Source: CAZTAO01 sp964611645 (GTDB lineage Bacteria > Armatimonadota > UBA5829). From it: a stretch of 64,000 nt of DNA. The notes under the pieces were generated by a model. It had not been told where the DNA came from. It was given only the letters and a program-made list of their open reading frames with translations, and made no database searches. The stretch spans positions 47,057-111,056 of the forward strand of contig CAZTAO010000011.1 of NCBI GenBank assembly GCA_964611645.1. Direction: 5' to 3'. Position numbers and translations under genes: made by a program. Position 1 is the first letter of the stretch. Each line of letters opens with the position of its first letter. Positions 48,669 through 55,359 of this stretch are shown one piece after another.

Positions 48669-49718
48669 CTACTTCACTCCCCTGGGGTAGACCAGCACCT
48701 TCAGCGACTTGAGTTCTTTCATCAGCGTGAAGCCGTCGTGGATGTCCTCCAGGGCGACTTTGTGAGTAACGATACTGGTCACGTCCAGCCTGCCGCCGGC
48801 TATGAGGTTGACTGCTTTCTGCACATGCTCCGGCCTTGAGTCCGACGCGCCGACTACTCGCAGCTCGCCGTAATGGATGGTGCGGCTGTCCAGGGTGATG
48901 GCAGAGTGGTCCTTGGGCAGACTTGCGAACAGGCTTACCGTTCCGCCCTTGCGGGCGTAGTTGACCGACTCCTCCATAGGCTTGGCGGCAGGCGCGCAGA
49001 CAATGACCACATCCGCGCCAAGGCCACGTGTGCGGCTCTTGACCACCGCCAGCACATCCTCCCTGGAGCCGTCGATAAGCAGCACGTTCTTGAGACCTTT
49101 CAGCAGTTCCAGGCGGACCTCGCTGAGTTCGCTGATCATAACGTCCGAAGCGCCCAGGGCCTTGGCTATCTCGGCGTGGATTGCGCCAAGGGGGCCGCCG
49201 CCGATGATGAGGACCTTGTCCCCCGGCTTCACCCCGGCCAACTGCTGGGCATTGATGGCACAGCTAAGGGGTTCGCAAAGCGCCGCGCTCTCGTCCGGCA
49301 CCCCTGCTGGCACCTTGATGACGTTCCCGCCTTTCAGAGCCTGCGGCGGAATGGCAACAAACTCGGCAAATGCGCCGTCGAAGTCGTAGCTGATCGGCGT
49401 GGCATTCGGGCAAACATTCCCAAGCCCAATGCCGCAGTAGTCGCATTCGCCGCAGGCGACCGTGGTCGCCAGGGTGATCTTCTCGCCGACCGAGAAACCC
49501 TTGACTTCCGCGCCCACGTGGGTGATATGTCCGACCATCTCATGCCCGATGATCCTCGGAGGATGGCATCGGGGGTTGCCCACGGTGGATATCTTCACGT
49601 CGGTGCCACAGATGGCGCAGCAGTGAACCTCCACTATCAGGTTGTCCGCAGTCGGCTGCGGGTCGGGCCTGTTTTCAACCCGGATATCCCCGGGACCATA
49701 GTATACGGCTGCTTTCAT
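48669..49718 (-). CDS. Zinc-dependent alcohol dehydrogenase (sorbitol/threonine-dehydrogenase-like)
   Basis: 349 residues, MDR family. Catalytic zinc site: CCAICGTDVK, GHEMVGHI. Structural zinc site: CGECDYCGIGLGNVC (four Cys). NAD-binding Rossmann: VLIIGGGPLGAIHAEIAKALG. It would oxidise a sugar, polyol or amino alcohol with NAD+. ATG 49718. Fourth in the operon between a class IV aminotransferase and the lipoyl protein. Confidence 0.9.
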   Translation of the reverse strand: MKAAVYYGPGDIRVENRPDPQPTADNLIVEVHCCAICGTDVKISTVGNPRCHPPRIIGHEMVGHITHVGAEVKGFSVGEKITLATTVACGECDYCGIGLGNVCPNATPISYDFDGAFAEFVAIPPQALKGGNVIKVPAGVPDESAALCEPLSCAINAQQLAGVKPGDKVLIIGGGPLGAIHAEIAKALGASDVMISELSEVRLELLKGLKNVLLIDGSREDVLAVVKSRTRGLGADVVIVCAPAAKPMEESVNYARKGGTVSLFASLPKDHSAITLDSRTIHYGELRVVGASDSRPEHVQKAVNLIAGGRLDVTSIVTHKVALEDIHDGFTLMKELKSLKVLVYPRGVK

Positions 49719-49770
49719 TTCCTACCTAAACCTTTCTACTCTGTATGATGCGCGATCGCGAGGCCACCGA

Positions 49771-50754
49771 CTACTTGCTGAACCTGTACATCGTGGTTCC
49801 ACCTGACAGGATATCCCCGACTTCCCCAGCGAATTCCCTGGTCTGCTTCTCGATATCCAGGCCAACTTCCTCGTTCCACGCGGCAAGAAGCTTCCCGAAG
49901 ACCGGGCCACGTCTGCCATCGCCGATGGTTATCCCGTTGATCTTGAAGCACGGGAGCATCGAGAACGCTGTTGATGTAAAGAACGCCTCCTGAGCGTGGG
50001 CAACATCGTATAGCTCGATGTTGCACTCTTTGGCGGGGATGCCAAGCCTGCCGCAGAGTTCCAGGATGAACGCCCGCCGGGTGCCTCGCAGGACATTACG
50101 CGGCTCGGGGGTCTTCACTACCCCGTTGTCCACAATGAAGAAGTTGGAGCCTGTGCCCTCCGCAACGAAGCCGTCGGGGTCCACCAGAAGCGCCCAGGCG
50201 TTGGGATCGCTGACAAGCGACACTTCAAGGTTGGCTACCTGGTAATGCATCCGACTGCGGTTCTTGATCTTCGGTTCAAGGAACTGCGCCGGGATGGCGG
50301 GCTGGCGCGGGGTGACTGCGTGGACACCGTCGTCGAAGTAGTGGGCAAGCGCGGAAACGGTCCACTTCACCGGAAAGTCCGCTATACACACGGTCGGCTC
50401 CAGTTTGCCGTCGAACACCATCTTGTACGCCGACAAAGGCCCGCGGGATACGTTGATCAGGATGCGGTGCTCGTCAGTCTCGGTGAAAGACGGCTGGTTG
50501 GCTTCCATCGTCTTGTAGACAAGCTGCTCCATCTCCTCGGGGGTCTCTTTGATGGGGATCTGAAGCTGCTTGATGCCCCGGTACATGCGGTCGACATGCT
50601 CTCGCAGCCGGAACTGCTTGCCGTTGAATGAGCGCGTCATTTCGAAGACCATATCCCCGAACATCATCGCCGAATCGTATATCGACACCTTTGCGTCGCA
50701 CTCGTGGACAAACTCACCGTTCATATAGACCAGTCTTGGGGCTTGCTCTGCCAT
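49771..50754 (-). CDS. Class IV PLP aminotransferase (BCAT/D-amino-acid-transaminase-like)
   Basis: 327 residues from ATG 50754, preceded by GGGAG; the longer frame from 50820 adds an unlikely leader. Fold-type IV pattern: VSIYDSAMMFGDMVFEMTRS near the N-terminus, then IKNRSRMHYQVAN with the Schiff-base region, LLVDPDGFVAEGTGSNFFIV, and the late EAFFTSTAFSMLPC. It resembles branched-chain or D-amino-acid aminotransferases. Its presence in a sugar operon is unusual; it may transaminate a keto-sugar acid or a 2-oxo acid product. Third gene in the operon. Confidence 0.88.
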   Translation of the reverse strand: MAEQAPRLVYMNGEFVHECDAKVSIYDSAMMFGDMVFEMTRSFNGKQFRLREHVDRMYRGIKQLQIPIKETPEEMEQLVYKTMEANQPSFTETDEHRILINVSRGPLSAYKMVFDGKLEPTVCIADFPVKWTVSALAHYFDDGVHAVTPRQPAIPAQFLEPKIKNRSRMHYQVANLEVSLVSDPNAWALLVDPDGFVAEGTGSNFFIVDNGVVKTPEPRNVLRGTRRAFILELCGRLGIPAKECNIELYDVAHAQEAFFTSTAFSMLPCFKINGITIGDGRRGPVFGKLLAAWNEEVGLDIEKQTREFAGEVGDILSGGTTMYRFSK

Positions 50755-50811
50755 TGTTCTCCCTCGCCATTTCGTAGTTCGACAGGCATTCACGTAATTG
50801 AAAGGTAGCAC

Positions 50812-50845
50812 CCTCACCATAACCCTCCCCCCAAGGGGAGGGAAT
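50812..50845. repeat. CCCTCCCC palindrome
   Basis: CCCTCACCATAACCCTCCCCCCAAGGGGAGGG between the aminotransferase start and the SDR stop. Confidence 0.6.
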
Positions 50846-50873
50846 TACGCAGCCTGCAACCTGTAACTTGGAC

Positions 50874-51638
50874 TCAGTCCATGCGCATTCCGCCGTTGAC
50901 TGCAATCACCTCTCCGGTTATGTATCCGGCTTCTTCTGATGCCAGGAATGAGACCGTTGCGGCTACATCCTCCACCGAACCTATGCGCATCAGCGGGATG
51001 GTCTGGCGGATTCTCTCCAGGCTCTCGGGTGTATTGAAGCGCTCGTGGATGGGGGTGTAGACTACGCCGGGAGAGACCCCGTTTGCGGTAATGCCGTGCG
51101 GCGCCAGTTCCCTGGCAAGCGCCCTCGTGAGTGACTCTGCTCCACCCTTGCTGGCCGCATAGTGGGCAGCCCCGATTGCGCCGCCACTCCTGCCGGATAT
51201 GCTGCACATATTGATGATGCGCCCGAACCCGGCCTGCTTCATACCGGGGATGCAGAACTTGGAGCATAGGAAGATACCCTTGAGGTTGATGCCGATGACC
51301 GTATCCCACAGCTCCTCGTCCATCTCTTCGATGGTCTGGGTGCGTATCATGTCCCCGGCGTTGTTGACCAGTATGGTCACCGGCCTGCCGAACTGCTCCA
51401 CCGCAGACTCCACACCGGCCTTGACCTCTGCGGAATCCGCCACGTTCACTTTGGCGGTGGCGATCATAATGCCCTCGGCGCTCAGCCTGTCAGCAAGCTC
51501 CCGGGCAGCGTCCGCGCTCTTGTTGTAGCAACAGACCACGTCCGCGCCCTCTCTCGCCAGCCTCTCGACGCACGCCGCGCCGATACCTGTTGCGCCACCG
51601 GTAACAAACGCAGTGCGCCCGCTGTGATCCACTGTCAA
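50874..51638 (-). CDS. Short-chain dehydrogenase/reductase (SDR)
   Basis: 254 residues, ATG 51638, overlapping the GntR stop by 4 bp. Motifs: TAFVTGGATGIGAACVERLA (cofactor loop), NNAGDMIRT, IINMCSISGRSGGAIGAAHYA (catalytic Ser region, then Y-A-A-S-K), and NGVSPGVVYTPIHE. FabG/glucose-1-dehydrogenase-like. It differs from the second SDR in this operon. Probable role: an NAD(P)-dependent step in degradation of a sugar or sugar acid. Confidence 0.88.
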   Translation of the reverse strand: MTVDHSGRTAFVTGGATGIGAACVERLAREGADVVCCYNKSADAARELADRLSAEGIMIATAKVNVADSAEVKAGVESAVEQFGRPVTILVNNAGDMIRTQTIEEMDEELWDTVIGINLKGIFLCSKFCIPGMKQAGFGRIINMCSISGRSGGAIGAAHYAASKGGAESLTRALARELAPHGITANGVSPGVVYTPIHERFNTPESLERIRQTIPLMRIGSVEDVAATVSFLASEEAGYITGEVIAVNGGMRMD

Positions 51639-52336
51639 CTCCTGCTACCCCCAGTCTCATCATCCGGCTCCAGCGCAGCCGCCTGCCACCTGAGAGCAGC
51701 GGTGAGGCCGTTCGCAACATGCTCCCGCATTAGTGTCTCTGCGCTAGAACCGTCTCCGGACTTAATACACTCCACCAACCGGCGGTGGTCTGAGGGCGGG
51801 CTGGAGTCTTCCGACTGCATCTGGGGGCCGGACACACTGACAACAGTCCGCCGGATGAACAAGGCCCTGCGGAGCTCCTCCTCCAACAGCTTCGACCCGC
51901 TGCACGCGGCAACTTTCTCGTGAAACTCGATCTCCCGCTGGTTGACTACGCTCAAGTTCCCCGCTCTTCGGGCCCCGTAGATGATATCCGCCAGGGTCTT
52001 GAGTTCGTCTACGTCTCTGCCCGAAGCCCTTTCCGAGCAAAGCCTTGCTGCCAGTCCCTCGAGGACTTCACGGATGAGGTAAAGATCCCGGACCTCTTCG
52101 GCCGAATACCGCCTGACGAACACGCCGACACCGTTAATGCGGGTGAGGGTGCCTTCTCGCTCCAGCTTGCCCAGAGCTTCGCGCAAAGGGGTGGTGGTGA
52201 CTCCGAGTTGGGAGGCAAGTTTGCGCTGATTCAGCCTCTGACCCGGCTTCAGTTCGCCGGAAGAGATGAGTTCACGAACCTGATCGACGACATTCTCAGG
52301 CGCATTGGCCTCGGGATACAGCTCGTGCAGCCGCAT
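51635..52336 (-). CDS. GntR-family (FCD) transcriptional regulator
   Basis: 233 residues. Winged helix-turn-helix at the N-terminus (RELISSGELKPGQRLNQRKL, ASQLGVTTTPLREALGKLE) and an all-helical FCD ligand domain at the C-terminus (EVLEGLAARLC, REIEFHEKVAACSG, HRRLVECIKSGDG, MREHVANGL) with the His/Asp residues used for metal-assisted binding of organic acids. It overlaps the first SDR gene and probably controls the whole operon. ATG 52336. The effector is likely a sugar acid, but cannot be named. Confidence 0.92.
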   Translation of the reverse strand: MRLHELYPEANAPENVVDQVRELISSGELKPGQRLNQRKLASQLGVTTTPLREALGKLEREGTLTRINGVGVFVRRYSAEEVRDLYLIREVLEGLAARLCSERASGRDVDELKTLADIIYGARRAGNLSVVNQREIEFHEKVAACSGSKLLEEELRRALFIRRTVVSVSGPQMQSEDSSPPSDHRRLVECIKSGDGSSAETLMREHVANGLTAALRWQAAALEPDDETGGSRS

Positions 52337-52433
52337 GGTATGGCATCCTTCCGCAGAGCGCTGGGACCCTGAATAGGGCGTCCCGCTCCGGCAGAACCAG
52401 TTTCAGGCCTGCCGGGACGGGGTGACTTTGGTT

Positions 52434-52462
52434 ATGATATAACAGTTATGTCGGTTTTGCAA
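52434..52462 (-). promoter_or_regulatory. Promoter and possible GntR operator of the seven-gene operon
   Basis: Minus strand TTGCAA (52462-52457), 17-bp spacer, TATCAT (52439-52434). An ATAAC-N-GTTAT palindrome at 52439-52449 abuts the -10, where a bound repressor would block RNA polymerase. In the gene-free stretch 52337-52759 the only other signal is the divergent promoter at 52684. Confidence 0.65.
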
Positions 52463-52683
52463 GCCGTGACATGTGATTGGTACCGGTCGGTCTGCCGTGC
52501 AAGACAAAGTTGCGATGAAAAACTGATGCAAACCTGACAATCGATTGAAAGGCAGAAAGCTCGGCACATGTGATGGCGCCGCTGGAAATGAATGAAGGAT
52601 TTCCGGAAGGCGACAGCCAAGTTGTATCTATAACAACCCGTGAAATGTCGACCGAAAGAAGCACAATTCACCCATTTGAGCAC

Positions 52684-52712
52684 TTGACTTTGGGTGTTGC
52701 GTGTGATACATT
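52684..52712 (+). promoter_or_regulatory. Promoter of the copper-amine-oxidase-like-domain gene
   Basis: TTGACT (52684-52689), 17-bp spacer, TACATT (52707-52712), about 45 nt before ATG 52760. Confidence 0.65.
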
Positions 52713-52759
52713 GACTTGTTCTGTATGTGTTCACGTCGCAGATAAGGAGTTCTATCAAC

Positions 52760-54703
52760 ATGAGAAACAAGGCTTTGCGCCGGATCCTGTGCCTGTGCAC
52801 CGCCATAACGTTCGTAATGCCGATCCTCGCATCGGCGGTCGACGCTATGGTCGTGAACATGCTTTCCCCGCTGCCCAGCCAGAGGATCGAAGGCAGATAC
52901 GTTGAGGTCTCCGTTGGCTTCAACACCCAGTCCGACCTCAAAGTTACCAAGCTTGAGCTTTGGGTGAATGGACGGTTCGACCAGAAGAAATTGCTCGTTC
53001 AGCCGAAAGCCCGCGGAGTAGTGTCGTTCAGTTGGGACAGCGCCGCGTACGGCAATGGCGCCCACTACCTGCTGGTCAAGCTCTTTGGTGGAGCAGACGT
53101 CATTGCGACGGTCACCGGAACGGGCAACGTGGGAGTCACACCCTACGACCTGAACCCGCCCACCATCAAGTTCGACAACGTGAAGAGCGGAGAGGTCCTC
53201 TCCGGCGTTAAGCAGATAAAGATCGGCGCGACAGACGACAGCGGCGCGCCGCCAATGGTCAGCGTGTTCGTGGACCAGTCTCTGAAACTGCTGAAGAACA
53301 CTCCCCCGTTTACCTATGACCTCGACACCACCACCTATGCCGACGGCGATCACCAGATAGAAACATACGCCTACGACAACGCAGGCAACCAGAGCAACAC
53401 CGCGTCGGTCAAGGTGAAGATACGCAACTCAGCGGCGACGGCCAGCGCGCCAGCCGCTCCCGCAGCCCCGACTGCACCCAGCGCCACCGTGTTGGCGAAG
53501 GCGGAGACGCCGGCAGTTGCCCCAGCCATCACTGCTCCGGCTGCGCAGGGCGCTGCCCGAGTTGTGGAAGTGAAGCCGAAGACGACTGCAACCGCCGCGA
53601 CAACCATAGCCAAGGCGACCAAGCCTGCCCCGGCTGTGGCTGATACCGCCAAGCGCGTTGTTATAGTCTCCAAGCCGGCTCCCAAGCCTGCGGTCGACAT
53701 CGTCGTCGCAGCGCCCAAGGCTGAACCGGTCAAGGTCACCCCGAAGCCGGCCGTGGTTGTGGCCCCCAAGGTTTCACAGCCAGTGAAGGTTGCGGCGACC
53801 GTTGCCAAGCCAATCGCGAAACCGGTGGCCAAGGTAACCGCAAAGCCCATCGCGCCGAAAGTCGTGCAGTTGGCCAAAGTGGACCTTGAGTCCTCCACCA
53901 TAACCAGAGTGATGATCGGCAAGCCGGCTATGCCCGAGGCAGCAGTTGCGGCCAAACCAGTCGTGAAACCGGCCGCCTCTATAGTGATAACCGAGAAGCC
54001 TATAGTTGCGAAGCCGGCAGCGGTAAAGCCCGTTGCGTCGGTGAAGCCGGTGGCGACACACAAGCCTTCAGTGGTCATTTCAGAGAAGCCCACCCCGAAG
54101 CCGGCGGTTGTCGTGGCTGCAAAGCCCGCGCCCAAGCGCGTGGTTGTTGTCTCCGTGAAGCCTGCTGCTAAGCTGGTAGTAGCCGCCAAGACCAAAGCGC
54201 CCGTGAAGATGGCGAAGGCAGTGGTTCCGGTTACCGTGTTGACGACAGTTGCTCCCGCTCCCAAGCCAGTGGCGAAGGTTGTAGTCCCCGCCCCCGCCAA
54301 GAAGACGGTCGTTGCTTTCGCTCCGAAGAGGACCGAGAAGGTCGTTGGCGAGGGAGTGAAGCTCCGCACCGTGATCAAGTCGGCCGAGAAGGCTTCCCTG
54401 CGCACAGCAAGTTCGCAGCTTCCGTCCGCAGGACGCATCAAGATGCGCGACCTTGTGAACAAGTCCAGCGGCACAGTCCTCTGGGACTCCAAGACCAAGA
54501 CCGTGACAGCCTATGTGAATAACATCAAAATAGAGCTTCGGATCGGTCACAACCTGGTCAAGGTCAACGGCAAGGTGATGAAAGTCAGCCTGGTCCCGTA
54601 TATCCAGAACGGACGGACCATCGTTGACGTGAGACTCTACCACAGAGCGCTGGCCCTTGCTGCGAAGACCAGCCAGAAAACAGCCCAGGTTCCAGCCAAG
54701 TAA
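52760..54703 (+). CDS. Secreted Ig-like protein with Lys/Pro/Ala-rich linker and CuAO-N-like C-terminal domain
   Basis: 647 residues from ATG 52760 (AGGAG about 10 nt upstream). Signal peptide ALRRILCLCTAITFVMPILASA. Residues ~35-225: two immunoglobulin-like domains (VEVSVGFNTQSDLKVTKLEL, NPPTIKFDNVKSGEVLSGVK, YADGDHQIETYAYDNAGNQ). Residues ~230-560: an extended linker dominated by K, P, A, V (repeats such as KPVA and AKPA) with no Gly fold. Residues ~575-640: a copper-amine-oxidase-N-like stalk (LWDSKTKTVTAYVNNIKIEL, IQNGRTIVDVRLYHRAL). Likely cell-wall or surface-anchored, with the linker crossing the envelope. A terminator follows. Confidence 0.8.
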   Translation: MRNKALRRILCLCTAITFVMPILASAVDAMVVNMLSPLPSQRIEGRYVEVSVGFNTQSDLKVTKLELWVNGRFDQKKLLVQPKARGVVSFSWDSAAYGNGAHYLLVKLFGGADVIATVTGTGNVGVTPYDLNPPTIKFDNVKSGEVLSGVKQIKIGATDDSGAPPMVSVFVDQSLKLLKNTPPFTYDLDTTTYADGDHQIETYAYDNAGNQSNTASVKVKIRNSAATASAPAAPAAPTAPSATVLAKAETPAVAPAITAPAAQGAARVVEVKPKTTATAATTIAKATKPAPAVADTAKRVVIVSKPAPKPAVDIVVAAPKAEPVKVTPKPAVVVAPKVSQPVKVAATVAKPIAKPVAKVTAKPIAPKVVQLAKVDLESSTITRVMIGKPAMPEAAVAAKPVVKPAASIVITEKPIVAKPAAVKPVASVKPVATHKPSVVISEKPTPKPAVVVAAKPAPKRVVVVSVKPAAKLVVAAKTKAPVKMAKAVVPVTVLTTVAPAPKPVAKVVVPAPAKKTVVAFAPKRTEKVVGEGVKLRTVIKSAEKASLRTASSQLPSAGRIKMRDLVNKSSGTVLWDSKTKTVTAYVNNIKIELRIGHNLVKVNGKVMKVSLVPYIQNGRTIVDVRLYHRALALAAKTSQKTAQVPAK

Positions 54704-54733
54704 GAACCTGACTCAAACCCAGATAGATAAGCC

Positions 54734-54771
54734 AAAGGCCGGGGGATTGCTCCTCCGGCCTTTGTTTTTTG
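54734..54771 (+). terminator. Rho-independent terminator
   Basis: AAAGGCCGG (54734-54742) and CCGGCCTTT (54755-54763) form a perfect stem, followed by GTTTTTTG. It lies 30 bp after the stop codon of the preceding gene. Confidence 0.9.
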
Positions 54772-54805
54772 TCTGCCTGTATAGGTTTTCTCGCCAAGAG
54801 CTGGA

Positions 54806-55090
54806 CTAGTTCTTCTCTGCAGCCGTCGGCGCAGGCTTAGCTTCAGCCTTGGTTTCAGTCTTCGTTTCTGTCTTAGGTTCCTCAGTCTTGACCGCAGTGG
54901 TTGCGGAGTTGGAGCTGGGGTAGTCGTTCACATGGAACCCCGAGCCTTTGAATACCACTCCGACCGGGAACAGCATCCGCGCCACTACTCCGGAACACTC
55001 CGGGCACACCTTGAGCGGCTCATCACTCATCTTCTGAATTATCTCAAACTGGTGCTCACACTTCTTGCACCTGTATCCGTACGTCGGCAT
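54806..55090 (-). CDS. FmdB-family zinc-ribbon protein
   Basis: 94 residues. N-terminal zinc ribbon MPTYGYRCKKCEHQFEI and VCPECSG (two CxxC pairs), the FmdB regulatory-protein family, followed by a short beta segment and a Lys/Thr/Glu/Ala-rich disordered tail. These small proteins are widespread and often involved in gene regulation, but the function is poorly defined. AGGTGAT lies just before ATG 55090, and an extended -10 promoter lies upstream. Confidence 0.88.
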   Translation of the reverse strand: MPTYGYRCKKCEHQFEIIQKMSDEPLKVCPECSGVVARMLFPVGVVFKGSGFHVNDYPSSNSATTAVKTEEPKTETKTETKAEAKPAPTAAEKN

Positions 55091-55131
55091 CTATCACCTC
55101 ATCGCGAAGGAAAAGTCTTTGTAACGCCTCC

Positions 55132-55161
55132 ATTATAGCACTAGAGGGGTCTCAGGCTCAA
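55132..55161 (-). promoter_or_regulatory. Promoter of the FmdB gene
   Basis: Minus strand TTGAGC (55161-55156), 18-bp spacer, TATAAT (55137-55132) with TG one base upstream (extended -10). Confidence 0.6.
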
Positions 55162-55189
55162 ATCTGGAGGCTAGAAGAAGGGAGCGGCT

Positions 55190-55330
55190 ATCACGAAAGC
55201 ACGAAAGACTGAAAGCACGAAAAGGGACGAACGAGGCTTCTAGCAGAAAACCAGAAATGTAAGAAAACCAGAAAAGGAATTCTTCTTTTTGGATTTCTCG
55301 TATTTCGGGATTTCTGTTGATTCGTTCCTT
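55190..55330. repeat. Short GCACGAAAG and AACCAGAAA repeats
   Basis: Tandem-like CACGAAAGCACGAAAG...GCACGAAAAG, then AACCAGAAATGTAAGAAAACCAGAAA, then TTTCTCGTATTTCGGGATTTC. Low-complexity, purine-rich; no gene in the 269-bp gap between fmdB and the GH78 stop. Confidence 0.5.
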
Positions 55331-55359
55331 CGCCTCTCCGGTTTTCGTGATCGTTCGCC

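Noticed and set aside
52432..52950. 172-codon minus-strand frame over the GntR/CuAO-like intergenic region
   Set aside because: It overlaps both predicted promoters and the signal peptide of the 52760 gene; not protein-like.
53371..54498. 375-codon minus-strand frame rich in Thr/Ala/Gly
   Set aside because: It mirrors the Lys/Pro/Ala linker of the plus-strand surface protein and has no independent features.
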